DNA from: CAYXFZ01 sp964464385
GTDB taxonomy: Bacteria > Planctomycetota > UBA1135
Assembly: GCA_964464385.1 (NCBI GenBank)
Contig: CAYXFZ010000084.1
Span: forward strand, 1-10,542
Length of the DNA stretch: 10,542 nt
Direction: 5' to 3'
Shown: piece after piece, positions 1 through 7,213 of the stretch
Numbering within the stretch: the stretch's first letter is position 1
Layout of the letters: each line of letters begins with the position of its first letter
Notes under the pieces: generated by a model
Told to the model about the DNA's origin: nothing
What the model saw: only the letters and a program-made list of their open reading frames with translations
The model's database searches: none
Position numbers and translations under genes: made by a program

Positions 1-264
1 GAAGAGTTTGCCAATGTCATGCGTGGGGTGAGTGGTCTGACGAGCACCCAGTCCCTGGATGGTCAGGGCCGACTCCTGCTCCCAGAGGCTCTGCGACACC
101 ATGCCCACTTGGCCAAAGAGGTCGTGGTCCTGGGTGTCTTTGATCACATTGAGATTTGGGACGTTGACTTGTGGCAGGAGCGGGCCGCAGGTGCCCGGGA
201 CACCTACCTGGAACAGGCCGCCATTTTCTTACGCGGTGGCCCCCACTCTGGCGACGTGAAGTGA
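1..264 (+). CDS. mraZ: Transcriptional regulator MraZ, C-terminal part (5' end outside window)
   Basis: This open frame enters from base 1 without a start and ends at TGA 262-264, giving the last 87 residues. MraZ proteins carry two SpoVT-AbrB (swapped-hairpin) DNA-binding repeats. What is visible is mainly the second repeat, with the typical run LDGQGRLLLPEALR, then VVVLGVFDHIEIWD and a Trp-containing helix (DLWQERA). In characterised bacteria MraZ forms rings and binds repeats in its own promoter to control the dcw operon; that promoter would lie upstream of this window. Its position directly before rsmH is the canonical one. The tail after the AbrB fold (AAIFLRGGPHSGDVK) is short. The identification is firm, but the N-terminal half cannot be judged. 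Confidence 0.93.
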   Translation, partial: EEFANVMRGVSGLTSTQSLDGQGRLLLPEALRHHAHLAKEVVVLGVFDHIEIWDVDLWQERAAGARDTYLEQAAIFLRGGPHSGDVK

Positions 265-281
265 TCCTCGTTTGTCGCCAT

Positions 282-1205
282 ATGCCACGCCCCCGCAAAT
301 CCATTCAGCGCAGCATTCATCAGCCGGTTCTTCTCCAAGAATGCATGCTTGCTTTGCAACCTGAACTTGGCCACCGTTTCGTGGATGCGACCGTGGGTGG
401 GGGGGGGCATGCCGCTGCCCTCCTGGCCTCCTCTTCCAAGCTGAAACTTTTGGCCATGGATCGGGATGCGGATGCGCTCACCCGAGCCCAACTTCGCCTC
501 GAAGAATTCGGCGATCGCGTCCAGTTTGTCCACGCACCCTTCTCGGCCCTGGCCGAACATCTGCCCACTTCTTGGGGTGGCCAATTCGATGGCTTGTTGG
601 CCGATTTTGGTCTTTCCTCGGATCAACTGGAAGAGGCGGAACGGGGTTTTTCTTTCCAGCAGGACGGGCCGCTGGACATGCGTATGGATGCCACGACCCA
701 AAAGACCAGCGCTGGGGTCCTCTTGGCCACGGCCAGTTCGGAGGAATTGGAAACTTGGTTTCGCGAATACGGGGAGGAGCGCCATGCCCGGCGCTTAGCC
801 CATGAAGTGGTGCGGGCCCGCCGCTTTGGCCCTCTTCTTCGCACAACCCAGTTGGCCGATTTGGTTTCTAGGATTGTGCCTCGGGGACGGGCTTCCATTC
901 ATCCGGCAACGCGCACCTTCCAGGCCCTGCGCATTGCCGTCAATCATGAGCTGGATGAAATTTCTGCCCTGCTGGATATCGCACCCGGATTGATGGCGCC
1001 CGGTGCGCGCCTGGCCGCGATCAGCTTTCACTCCCTCGAAGATCGCTTGGTCAAGCAGGCCTTTCGCCACCAACTCCGCGAGGGTGGCCATAGCCTGCCC
1101 CACGCCAAGGGTGTGTGTGCTTCTGCTCGTGAGAAACGGGAGAATCCGCGGGCACGCAGTGCTCGACTGCGGTGCTTGGTTCGCGACCCGGAGGCATGCC
1201 CATGA
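282..1205 (+). CDS. rsmH: 16S rRNA (cytosine(1402)-N(4))-methyltransferase RsmH
   Basis: SAM-dependent methyltransferase (MraW) that N4-methylates C1402 in the decoding region of 16S rRNA. From ATG 282 it is 307 residues, normal for the family. Visible marks are HQPVLLQE at about 13-20, the SAM-binding DATVGGGGHA at 35-44, the ADFGLSSDQL and RGFSFQQDGPLDMRMD blocks, PATRTFQALRIAVN, FHSLEDRLVKQAFR from about 249, and a C-terminal NPRARSARLR. ATG 282 puts the usual short leader before the HQPVLL motif. An in-frame GTG at 261 would overlap the mraZ stop as GTGA, as at several junctions in this cluster, and would add seven residues. Neither start has a clear Shine-Dalgarno sequence. The stop overlaps the ftsL start as ATGA. 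A run of nine G (399-407) encodes the SAM loop glycines. Confidence 0.96.
   Translation: MPRPRKSIQRSIHQPVLLQECMLALQPELGHRFVDATVGGGGHAAALLASSSKLKLLAMDRDADALTRAQLRLEEFGDRVQFVHAPFSALAEHLPTSWGGQFDGLLADFGLSSDQLEEAERGFSFQQDGPLDMRMDATTQKTSAGVLLATASSEELETWFREYGEERHARRLAHEVVRARRFGPLLRTTQLADLVSRIVPRGRASIHPATRTFQALRIAVNHELDEISALLDIAPGLMAPGARLAAISFHSLEDRLVKQAFRHQLREGGHSLPHAKGVCASAREKRENPRARSARLRCLVRDPEACP
1190..1194 (+). promoter_or_regulatory. Ribosome binding site of the ftsL-like gene
   Basis: GGAGG lies inside the 3' end of rsmH, seven bases before ATG 1202. This is near-ideal spacing and selects 1202 over the in-frame ATG at 1196, which would be only one base away. It is one of just two strong Shine-Dalgarno sequences in the window. 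Confidence 0.7.
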
Positions 1206-1444
1206 GTTGCCGTGCCCTGGGCCTTCTCCTCCTGGCCGTGATTGAAATCCTGGCCACGCTTTCCTTGCGCAATGAGGCCAGTGCCTCTTCTTCCCGGGCC
1301 ATGGTGGCCCTCCGTCAACGCGACCAGGCCCGACTTCAGTTGGCCGAACTGGAGGTTGCCTACGCCGACCGTTCGGCACCCATGGCCCTCACCGCGCGCC
1401 GCCGAGTAGCCACTTCTTCACCTCCTCTCTTTTCCCAACTCTGA
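1202..1444 (+). CDS. ftsL: FtsL-like cell division protein
   Basis: An 80-residue protein with the FtsL layout: a very short N-terminus, one hydrophobic segment (about residues 5-20, ALGLLLLAVIEILATL), then an Ala/Gln/Arg/Glu-rich stretch (about 30-60) able to form a coiled coil, and a short tail with prolines. FtsL is a bitopic protein of the septal FtsQLB complex that helps activate FtsWI. FtsL sequences diverge widely, so the call rests on topology and on its place between rsmH and ftsI rather than on a sequence motif. The start is chosen from the GGAGG at 1190-1194 and the ATGA overlap with rsmH. It is at the short end for the family. The next gene begins six bases after its stop, in the same reading frame. 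Confidence 0.72.
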   Translation: MSCRALGLLLLAVIEILATLSLRNEASASSSRAMVALRQRDQARLQLAELEVAYADRSAPMALTARRRVATSSPPLFSQL

Positions 1445-1450
1445 GCCAAG

Positions 1451-3205
1451 TTGGAGCACCGCCTCACTCCCCTGAATCCCGGCTTTTTGCTGTGGCCGAT
1501 GGCCCTCGGGTTCTTGGCCGTACTTTTTCGCCTCATTCAACTGCAAGCCTTTCCGGAAACGGTGCGGGTCCATGCCGTGCAACGCAGGGCTGAGGTGGTG
1601 CAACTCTTGACACCCCCTCGTGGCCGCATCTTGGATCGTCATGGGCGCTTGCTGGCGGCCGATTTGCCGGCCTATTCCTTGGTTTTGGATTTACCACCCG
1701 AAGAGCGGCGTTACACGCGTCCGACTCGCGCCCTTCTTGGTGAAGCGGCGCGTCTTGAGCTTCAGCCTGTGGCTGAGCTCGCAGGGGTCCAGCTGGGGGA
1801 TTTGATGAGAAAGCTTCAGGATCCCGGGCGCACCTACTCCATGATTGCCGGGGGGCTGTCCCGCGGGACGGCCTCTCGGCTTCTTGCCCACTTGAAGAGC
1901 ATGCCGGCAAGTGGCCTGCAATTACGCGAAACGGCCCTGCGCAGTTATCCGCAAGGAAAAACTTTGGCTCACGTGGTGGGCTTCTTGCGTGAGAATGAGG
2001 ATGGCCAACGTGTCGGCGGCCTCGGGTTGGAGGCTGCCTGTCAGGCCCAACTGAGCGGCGGGGTGCAAGGACATCGGGTGGCGAAACCTGTGGCCCGAAG
2101 TTTTGGTGCCGACCCCCTTCTGGATGTTCGGGATGCACGGCCACCGGCGGACATTCGCACGACCTTGGATGCCCATATGGGCAATCTCTTACGCGAAGAA
2201 CTTCTCGAATTGGCCCTAGAGCATCGTCCAGATTGGGTCAGTGGTGTGATTTTGGACGTCAAGACCAGTGATATTTTGGCGGCCGGGGCCTGGCCCGACT
2301 TTGATCCAGGGCACTTGGATCAGGGCGCGCGCGATGCCCTGGGCAACCTGATCGGATTGTCTTTCCCCGGCCAATGGCCCTTCGAGCCGGGTAGCACCCT
2401 TAAGCCCTTCGTGGTCTCGACGGCCCTCGCCGAAGGGGCAATTTCTCCCGGCGAACGATTTTCTCAGGAGGGGGGCAAGTGGCGCATTCGGGGGCCTAGG
2501 TCCCCACCGATCCACAACGCACTTGGAGTGCCCGACGAACCCCTGGATTGGCACGGTGTTTTGCTCCACTCTTCCAACATTGGCGCCGGCAAGATTGGCC
2601 TGCGCTTGGGCGCCGCGGGCCTGCAACGCGCATTTTCCAACTTTGGACTCTTTGGGCCATCCGGTTTGCCCGGGCGAGATCCCCATATTTTGCGCCCCAG
2701 CGAATCGCAATGGGCCAAGACCCGCTGGACGGTTACTGCGGTTTCCATGGGTCATCAAGTGCAAACGACCTTAGTGCGCCTAGCTGCTGCCTACGGGGCC
2801 ATGGCCGGGGATGGAATCTTGCGGGAACCCGGACTCTTCTTGGATCGGCCACGCCCGCAAGGAAGGCGGGCCGTGCCGCCTGAAGTGGCGGCCTTGATCC
2901 GCGGGGCTCTCGTGGACGTGGTGGAGCATCCGCGTCGCCGCTGGCTCCACCAGGAAAAATTTCGCTGGGGGGGCAAAAGCGGTACGGTTCAAAAAACCCA
3001 TGGCAACGAGGCCGGCCAATACGCTTCCCTCTTCGTGGGTTTTGCCCCGTTGGTGGATCCGCAGTGGATTGTGGCCGTGCTGGCCGAGAACCCACACGGG
3101 AAGGAACACTATGGCTCGAAAGTGGCCGGACCGGCCGTACGAGACATCTTGGCCCGATGCTTTTTGGAATGGGAGGGCTCTGGCGGTAAGTTGTCGGGGT
3201 CGTGA
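1451..3205 (+). CDS. ftsI: Peptidoglycan D,D-transpeptidase FtsI (class B PBP, PBP3)
   Basis: Septal penicillin-binding protein that crosslinks peptidoglycan made by FtsW. From TTG 1451 it has 584 residues. A membrane anchor lies at about 11-32, followed by the dimerisation/pedestal region (PRGRILDRHGRLLAADLPAY, later YPQGKTLAHVVGF and GGLGLEAACQAQLSG). The transpeptidase domain has all three catalytic motifs: STLK with nucleophile Ser315, SSN at 374-376 and KSGT at 509-512. No PASTA domain is visible. TTG is preferred because the next in-frame ATG (1499) would cut into the anchor. No clear ribosome site precedes it, and the six-base gap after ftsL suggests re-initiation. Its stop overlaps murE as GTGA. 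Position and full motifs support FtsI over an elongation PBP2, though sequence alone cannot fully exclude another class B PBP. Confidence 0.93.
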   Translation: MEHRLTPLNPGFLLWPMALGFLAVLFRLIQLQAFPETVRVHAVQRRAEVVQLLTPPRGRILDRHGRLLAADLPAYSLVLDLPPEERRYTRPTRALLGEAARLELQPVAELAGVQLGDLMRKLQDPGRTYSMIAGGLSRGTASRLLAHLKSMPASGLQLRETALRSYPQGKTLAHVVGFLRENEDGQRVGGLGLEAACQAQLSGGVQGHRVAKPVARSFGADPLLDVRDARPPADIRTTLDAHMGNLLREELLELALEHRPDWVSGVILDVKTSDILAAGAWPDFDPGHLDQGARDALGNLIGLSFPGQWPFEPGSTLKPFVVSTALAEGAISPGERFSQEGGKWRIRGPRSPPIHNALGVPDEPLDWHGVLLHSSNIGAGKIGLRLGAAGLQRAFSNFGLFGPSGLPGRDPHILRPSESQWAKTRWTVTAVSMGHQVQTTLVRLAAAYGAMAGDGILREPGLFLDRPRPQGRRAVPPEVAALIRGALVDVVEHPRRRWLHQEKFRWGGKSGTVQKTHGNEAGQYASLFVGFAPLVDPQWIVAVLAENPHGKEHYGSKVAGPAVRDILARCFLEWEGSGGKLSGS

Positions 3206-4680
3206 GGACTCTGTTGGCCAAGCTTGTCGGGAAATTTGGGGGAATTTTGATTCCCCCTGCGGATTCTGCCGCCAACCCCAACCCCGATCTCGCCCGGGCC
3301 TGCTTTGATTCTCGCCGGGTGCAACCCGGGGATTTATTCTGTGCCTTGTCGGGTGCGCGGTCGAACGGTTCCACCTATGTCCAGGATGCGGTTGTTGCCG
3401 GGGCCAAGGCGGTCCTGCTGACGGAGGTCCAGCCCTCCTGCCCTCTTCCGCAATGGGTCGTTCCCGACCCTGCACGGCCCCTGGCGGCCCAAGTTGCCGC
3501 CACTTTGGCCGGCTCTCCTTCCCAATCCCTCTTCTTGGCCGGAGTAACGGGCACCAATGGCAAGACCACCTGCGTACATTTGCTTCAGCAGGCCCTGAAT
3601 CGAGCGGGTCTCTCTTGTGCGCGACTCGGCACCCTGGGTTTTCAGTTTGAGGGGTGGGAACGGAACACCTCCAACACCACGCCGAGCGCAGACGAAGTTC
3701 AAAATTGTTTGGCCGATGCCCAGGATCGCGGCGCCAAGGCCATGGTGCTGGAGGCCTCCTCTCATGGCCTGGACCAACACCGTCTGGATGGATTGGAATG
3801 GAACGCGGCAGCGTGGACCAATCTCAGTCGGGATCACCTGGACTACCACCTGGATATGGAAACTTATGCTCGGGCGAAGGCCCGCTTGGTGCATGCCCTC
3901 CCCGAGGATTCGCCCGCTTGGATTCCCTTGGGGGATGAGAACATCGCTCAAGCTTGTGCTGGGTCTCGTTGCCAAACGCTCACCTATGCCCTGAACCGGC
4001 CCGCCGATTTGTGGGCCACTCTGAACTCGGATCTCCAGGGTCTCCGCTTGTCCATTCAGGGAGTGTTGGGGGAGGTCACGCTGACCAGTTCCTTGGTGGG
4101 TCGCTTCAATGCCGAAAACCTTCTGCTTTCCTTTGCCCTTGCTTGCACTGCTGGCCTGACGCCAGAACGGGCCGCCAAGGTGCTCGCAAAATCGGCGGCC
4201 GCACCGGGTCGATTGCAGCGCATTGCTCGGCAATCTCCGTGGGCGCTCTACGTGGATTACGCCCATACTCCGGATGCTCTCACTCGCGCACTTCAGGCCC
4301 TGCGCGAGGTGCATCCTAGGTCCCGGGTTGGGGTGGTCTTTGGTGCTGGCGGCGATCGAGATCCGGGCAAACGTGCGGCCATGGGAGAAGCGGCGGGCCG
4401 CGGCGCTGATTGGTGTTTGGTCACTTCTGACAATCCCCGCACCGAGGATCCCGAGGCCATCGTCCAACAAGTATCCGCGGGTGTGCGGGCCACCTCGGCG
4501 GATTTGCAAGAAGAGGTGAATCGAGCCGTAGCCATTCCACAGGCGGTGGCCCAACTGGCCTCGGGAGATGTTTTGCTGGTGGCTGGCAAGGGGCACGAGG
4601 ATTACCAGGAAATTCACGGGGTGCGGCATCCCTTTGATGACGCCGTGCACTTGCGGGAGGCGGTCGCGTGTCTGGTTTGA
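3202..4680 (+). CDS. murE: UDP-MurNAc-L-alanyl-D-glutamate--2,6-diaminopimelate ligase MurE
   Basis: Cytoplasmic ATP-dependent ligase adding the third stem-peptide residue to UDP-MurNAc-L-Ala-D-Glu. It has 492 residues, a usual length. The N-terminal UDP-binding domain shows FDSRRVQPGDLFCALSGA. The central domain has the P-loop GTNGKTT at 117-123, NTTPS, EASSHGLDQHR and the lysine expected to be carbamylated (Lys226, in YARAKARL). The C-terminal domain has YVDYAHTPDAL, GAGGDRDPGKR, DNPR at 410-413 and GKGHEDYQ. In characterised MurE enzymes DNPR marks meso-diaminopimelate specificity, while lysine enzymes differ at the Arg. The GTG start at 3202 shares GTGA with the ftsI stop. The end overlaps murF by 13 bases. 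Confidence 0.97.
   Translation: MRTLLAKLVGKFGGILIPPADSAANPNPDLARACFDSRRVQPGDLFCALSGARSNGSTYVQDAVVAGAKAVLLTEVQPSCPLPQWVVPDPARPLAAQVAATLAGSPSQSLFLAGVTGTNGKTTCVHLLQQALNRAGLSCARLGTLGFQFEGWERNTSNTTPSADEVQNCLADAQDRGAKAMVLEASSHGLDQHRLDGLEWNAAAWTNLSRDHLDYHLDMETYARAKARLVHALPEDSPAWIPLGDENIAQACAGSRCQTLTYALNRPADLWATLNSDLQGLRLSIQGVLGEVTLTSSLVGRFNAENLLLSFALACTAGLTPERAAKVLAKSAAAPGRLQRIARQSPWALYVDYAHTPDALTRALQALREVHPRSRVGVVFGAGGDRDPGKRAAMGEAAGRGADWCLVTSDNPRTEDPEAIVQQVSAGVRATSADLQEEVNRAVAIPQAVAQLASGDVLLVAGKGHEDYQEIHGVRHPFDDAVHLREAVACLV
4655..4660 (+). promoter_or_regulatory. Ribosome binding site of murF
   Basis: GGGAGG inside the 3' end of murE, with seven bases before GTG 4668. It supports GTG 4668 as the murF start over the in-frame TTG at 4677 that overlaps the murE stop. 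Confidence 0.7.
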
Positions 4681-6080
4681 GTGCGCTGCAGGGCCGGCAT
4701 GTTGGCTTGGCTGTGGCACAAGTGGAAGCTTGCTTGGGCGCGAGTTTTTCTTTCCCGCCCTCGTGTTCTCTTGGGGAAACCCCCTCTTCCTGCTTCGCCG
4801 GTGTTGAGGTGGATAGTCGCAGGATCCGGCAAGGCTGTCTGTTTGTGGCCCTGCCTGGAGCTCGTGTGGACGGCCATGATTACTTGGCGCAGGCCCAACA
4901 AATGGGTGCTGGGGCGGCGATCGTTTCCCGTCGGCCGGATTCCGCCCCGCTTGACCTGCCCTTATTGGAGGTCGGGGACACTCTTCTGGCCCTGCAAGAG
5001 TTGGCTCGTCAATCCCTAGCCCTTCTGAATGTGCCCGTGTTTGGGATTACCGGTTCGCTGGGAAAAACGGGCGCCAAAGATGCGCTGGCCCATCTGCTGG
5101 GGGGTCCGAAATCTGGCGTGCACGCGGCCCCGGCGTCTTACAACTCTGAGATCGGTCTTCCCTTGGCGATTCTGGCCGCGCCCGCGACGACTCAGCACAT
5201 GGTGCTGGAATATGGCATCAATGATCCGGGTGAAATGGAACTGCTCCTGAGCATCGCGCGGCCGGATGCGGCCTGGTTGACCCCGCTCGCGGGGGTGCAT
5301 CTTCAGGGCTTGGGAGATCTTGCCACCGTGGCCCAAGAAAAGGCCAAATTGGTTGCCGCGGCCAGCTCTTGGTGGACCCAATCCAGCACCTTGGAATTCC
5401 TGCGGGCACACCGGGCCCTGCCGGCGTCTACGGCACCTCGAGTTGTGGACTTGGATCTCACCCAAATCACCGGACCCCCGGGCCAACGATCGGCGGATTT
5501 TGATTCTTTGGGACGGGTCACGGTGCCCGTCGTGGCCGACCACGAACTGGCGACCTTGGCCGTTGCGGCCGAAATTGCTCGCAGCTTTGGGGTGTCCGAC
5601 GAAGATCTCCGGGTTCGCTTGGGCACCTTGTCTCGTCCTCCGGGCCGCTTGCAAATTCATACGGGCGATTCCCTCACGGTCTTGAACGATGCCTACAACG
5701 CTTGCCCCACTTCGATCCGCGCTGCCCTACGGGTCCTGGCTACTTGGCCCGGGTCTGGGCCCCGTCTGGCCGTGCTCGGGACGATGCATGAATTGGGTCG
5801 TGATTCCGAGGAGCAACACCGTGCTCTTGGGGTCGCCGCCGCCGCGCTCCCCTTGACCTTGCTCTGTGGGGTGGGCCCGGGCGGCCAATGGATCGTGGAC
5901 GCGGCCCGCCAAGCGGGTGCTCCCTTTGCCACCTGCACGGTGGCCGATGCCGCGGCGGCGGTTTTGCGCCTCCAAGTCCCCTTGGCCAGGGATGCCGTGA
6001 TCCTGCTCAAGGCCTCGCGGGCCGAGAGATTGGATCTTCTCGTTGCTCCGCTGACTTCCCCTGTTCCCGTGCCGGCATGA
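4668..6080 (+). CDS. murF: UDP-MurNAc-tripeptide--D-alanyl-D-alanine ligase MurF
   Basis: Cytoplasmic ligase that joins D-Ala-D-Ala to UDP-MurNAc-tripeptide, the last soluble precursor step. It has 470 residues. The N-terminal domain has VEVDSRRIRQGCLFVALPGA. The central domain has the ATP loop GSLGKTGAKD at 129-138, SYNSEIGLPLAIL, EYGINDPGEME and a GVHLQGLGDLATVAQEKAKL block. The C-terminal domain has RPPGRLQ, NDAYNACP at 340-347 and GTMHELGRDSEEQH. Two usually strict spots differ: the residue after GKT is Gly135 rather than Thr/Ser, and the YNANP motif reads YNACP (Cys346). The Walker GxxGKT itself is intact, so activity is expected. The GTG start is supported by GGGAGG seven bases upstream. 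The stop overlaps mraY as ATGA. Confidence 0.95.
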   Translation: MSGLSALQGRHVGLAVAQVEACLGASFSFPPSCSLGETPSSCFAGVEVDSRRIRQGCLFVALPGARVDGHDYLAQAQQMGAGAAIVSRRPDSAPLDLPLLEVGDTLLALQELARQSLALLNVPVFGITGSLGKTGAKDALAHLLGGPKSGVHAAPASYNSEIGLPLAILAAPATTQHMVLEYGINDPGEMELLLSIARPDAAWLTPLAGVHLQGLGDLATVAQEKAKLVAAASSWWTQSSTLEFLRAHRALPASTAPRVVDLDLTQITGPPGQRSADFDSLGRVTVPVVADHELATLAVAAEIARSFGVSDEDLRVRLGTLSRPPGRLQIHTGDSLTVLNDAYNACPTSIRAALRVLATWPGSGPRLAVLGTMHELGRDSEEQHRALGVAAAALPLTLLCGVGPGGQWIVDAARQAGAPFATCTVADAAAAVLRLQVPLARDAVILLKASRAERLDLLVAPLTSPVPVPA

Positions 6081-7213
6081 TTACCTGGCTAGTTCCAACT
6101 CTTGAATCCTGGTGGGCCCCGTTTCATGTGCTTTCGTACATCACGGTGCGTGCGGCCTTGGCCGCCGGTTTTGCATTTATCGTGGCCTTGTCCTTGGGAG
6201 GTCCTGTGATTCGGGCCCTGCGCCGGGCTGGAGTGCAGGAGGACGCTGGCGCCAGTGATGATCCCGAGATCGCCCTCTTGCATCGGCAAAGGGGAAAATC
6301 GGAGACCCCGACCATGGGTGGGGTGTTTTGGGTCAGTTCCATCCTGGTTGCCACCCTCATGTTTGCCAATCCCGGAGAACTTTTGGTTTTGTTGGGCCTC
6401 GTGCTCTTGGTGGGCATGGGCACCCTGGGCTTTGTGGATGATTGGGTGAAGTGGCGGCGGGATGGGGGCCGCAATGGGCTCTCCCGCCGCACCAAAATGT
6501 TCTTGACGATTCTCCTGGCGGGTTACGTCGCTTGGATGCTCTGGTCCATGGGCGAACGCACGGGTCGTCCGGAAATTGGTCGCATTTATTTCCCGATCTT
6601 GAAGGATGTTTTTGCCGCCACCGAGCAATGGGGCTGGGCCGGACCCGTTCTCTTCGTTGTCTTCGAGGCCTTCGTGGTCCTGGCATGTAGCCATGCTGCC
6701 AATGTCACGGATGGTCTGGATGGTCTCGCTGCTGGGTCGGGTCTGATTGCCATCGCGGCGCTGACCATTGCGGTCTATATGGTCGGTCATGCCGATTGGG
6801 CCGAGTATCTCCACCTCCCTCTCATCCCTGGAGCCGGTGAAGTCGCTGTCCTGGGCGGCGCTCTGATCGGTGCCACCTTGGGCTTTTTGTGGTTCAACGG
6901 CCACCCGGCGCAAGTGTTCTTCGGTGATTCGGGTTCCTTGCCCTTGGGTGCCATGTTGGGCTACTTTGCCCTAGTGTCCAAGCAAGAGTTTGCTCTGCCC
7001 TTGTTGGCCGGTGTCTTTGTGCTGGAGGTCTCCACCAGCCTTCTGCAAATTCTTTGGTTCCGGGCTACCGGCGGCAAACGCCTCTTTCGCAAGGCACCCC
7101 TGCACCATATTTTTGAATTGCGGGGCATGGCCGAGTCCAAAATTGTGACCCGCTTTTGGATCGGGGGTGCGGTCTCGGCCACGCTCGGCCTCTTGCTCCT
7201 GAAAGTGCGGTGA
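6077..7213 (+). CDS. mraY: Phospho-N-acetylmuramoyl-pentapeptide-transferase MraY
   Basis: Integral membrane enzyme that transfers phospho-MurNAc-pentapeptide from UDP to undecaprenyl phosphate, making lipid I. It has 378 residues with many hydrophobic segments, as expected for the ten-helix family. Signature blocks are KSETPTMGGVFW, GFVDDWVK with the Asp pair 121-122, NVTDGLDGLAAG with Asp212 and Asp215, FLWFNGHPAQVFFGDSGSLP with Asp284, and near the end PLHHIFELRGMAESKIVTRFW. These include the Asp and His residues tied to Mg2+ and substrate binding in characterised MraY. ATG 6077 overlaps the murF stop as ATGA. No Shine-Dalgarno sequence is seen, so coupling to murF is likely. Its stop overlaps the ftsW start, leaving no room for the murD often found here. 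Confidence 0.97.
   Translation: MITWLVPTLESWWAPFHVLSYITVRAALAAGFAFIVALSLGGPVIRALRRAGVQEDAGASDDPEIALLHRQRGKSETPTMGGVFWVSSILVATLMFANPGELLVLLGLVLLVGMGTLGFVDDWVKWRRDGGRNGLSRRTKMFLTILLAGYVAWMLWSMGERTGRPEIGRIYFPILKDVFAATEQWGWAGPVLFVVFEAFVVLACSHAANVTDGLDGLAAGSGLIAIAALTIAVYMVGHADWAEYLHLPLIPGAGEVAVLGGALIGATLGFLWFNGHPAQVFFGDSGSLPLGAMLGYFALVSKQEFALPLLAGVFVLEVSTSLLQILWFRATGGKRLFRKAPLHHIFELRGMAESKIVTRFWIGGAVSATLGLLLLKVR

Noticed and set aside
171..281. Upstream extension of rsmH to ATG 171
   Set aside because: It would overlap mraZ by about 94 bases, and the added residues have no match to RsmH. Starts at 282 or 261 fit better.
3334..4719. A 461-codon open frame on the minus strand across murE
   Set aside because: It lies wholly antisense to a complete MurE with all motifs, and its translation shows no recognisable domain. 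Long antisense frames are expected in GC-rich genes.
5888..6076. Upstream extension of the mraY frame to ATG 5888
   Set aside because: The extra residues are an out-of-frame reading of murF; ATG 6077 gives the normal MraY length and an ATGA junction.
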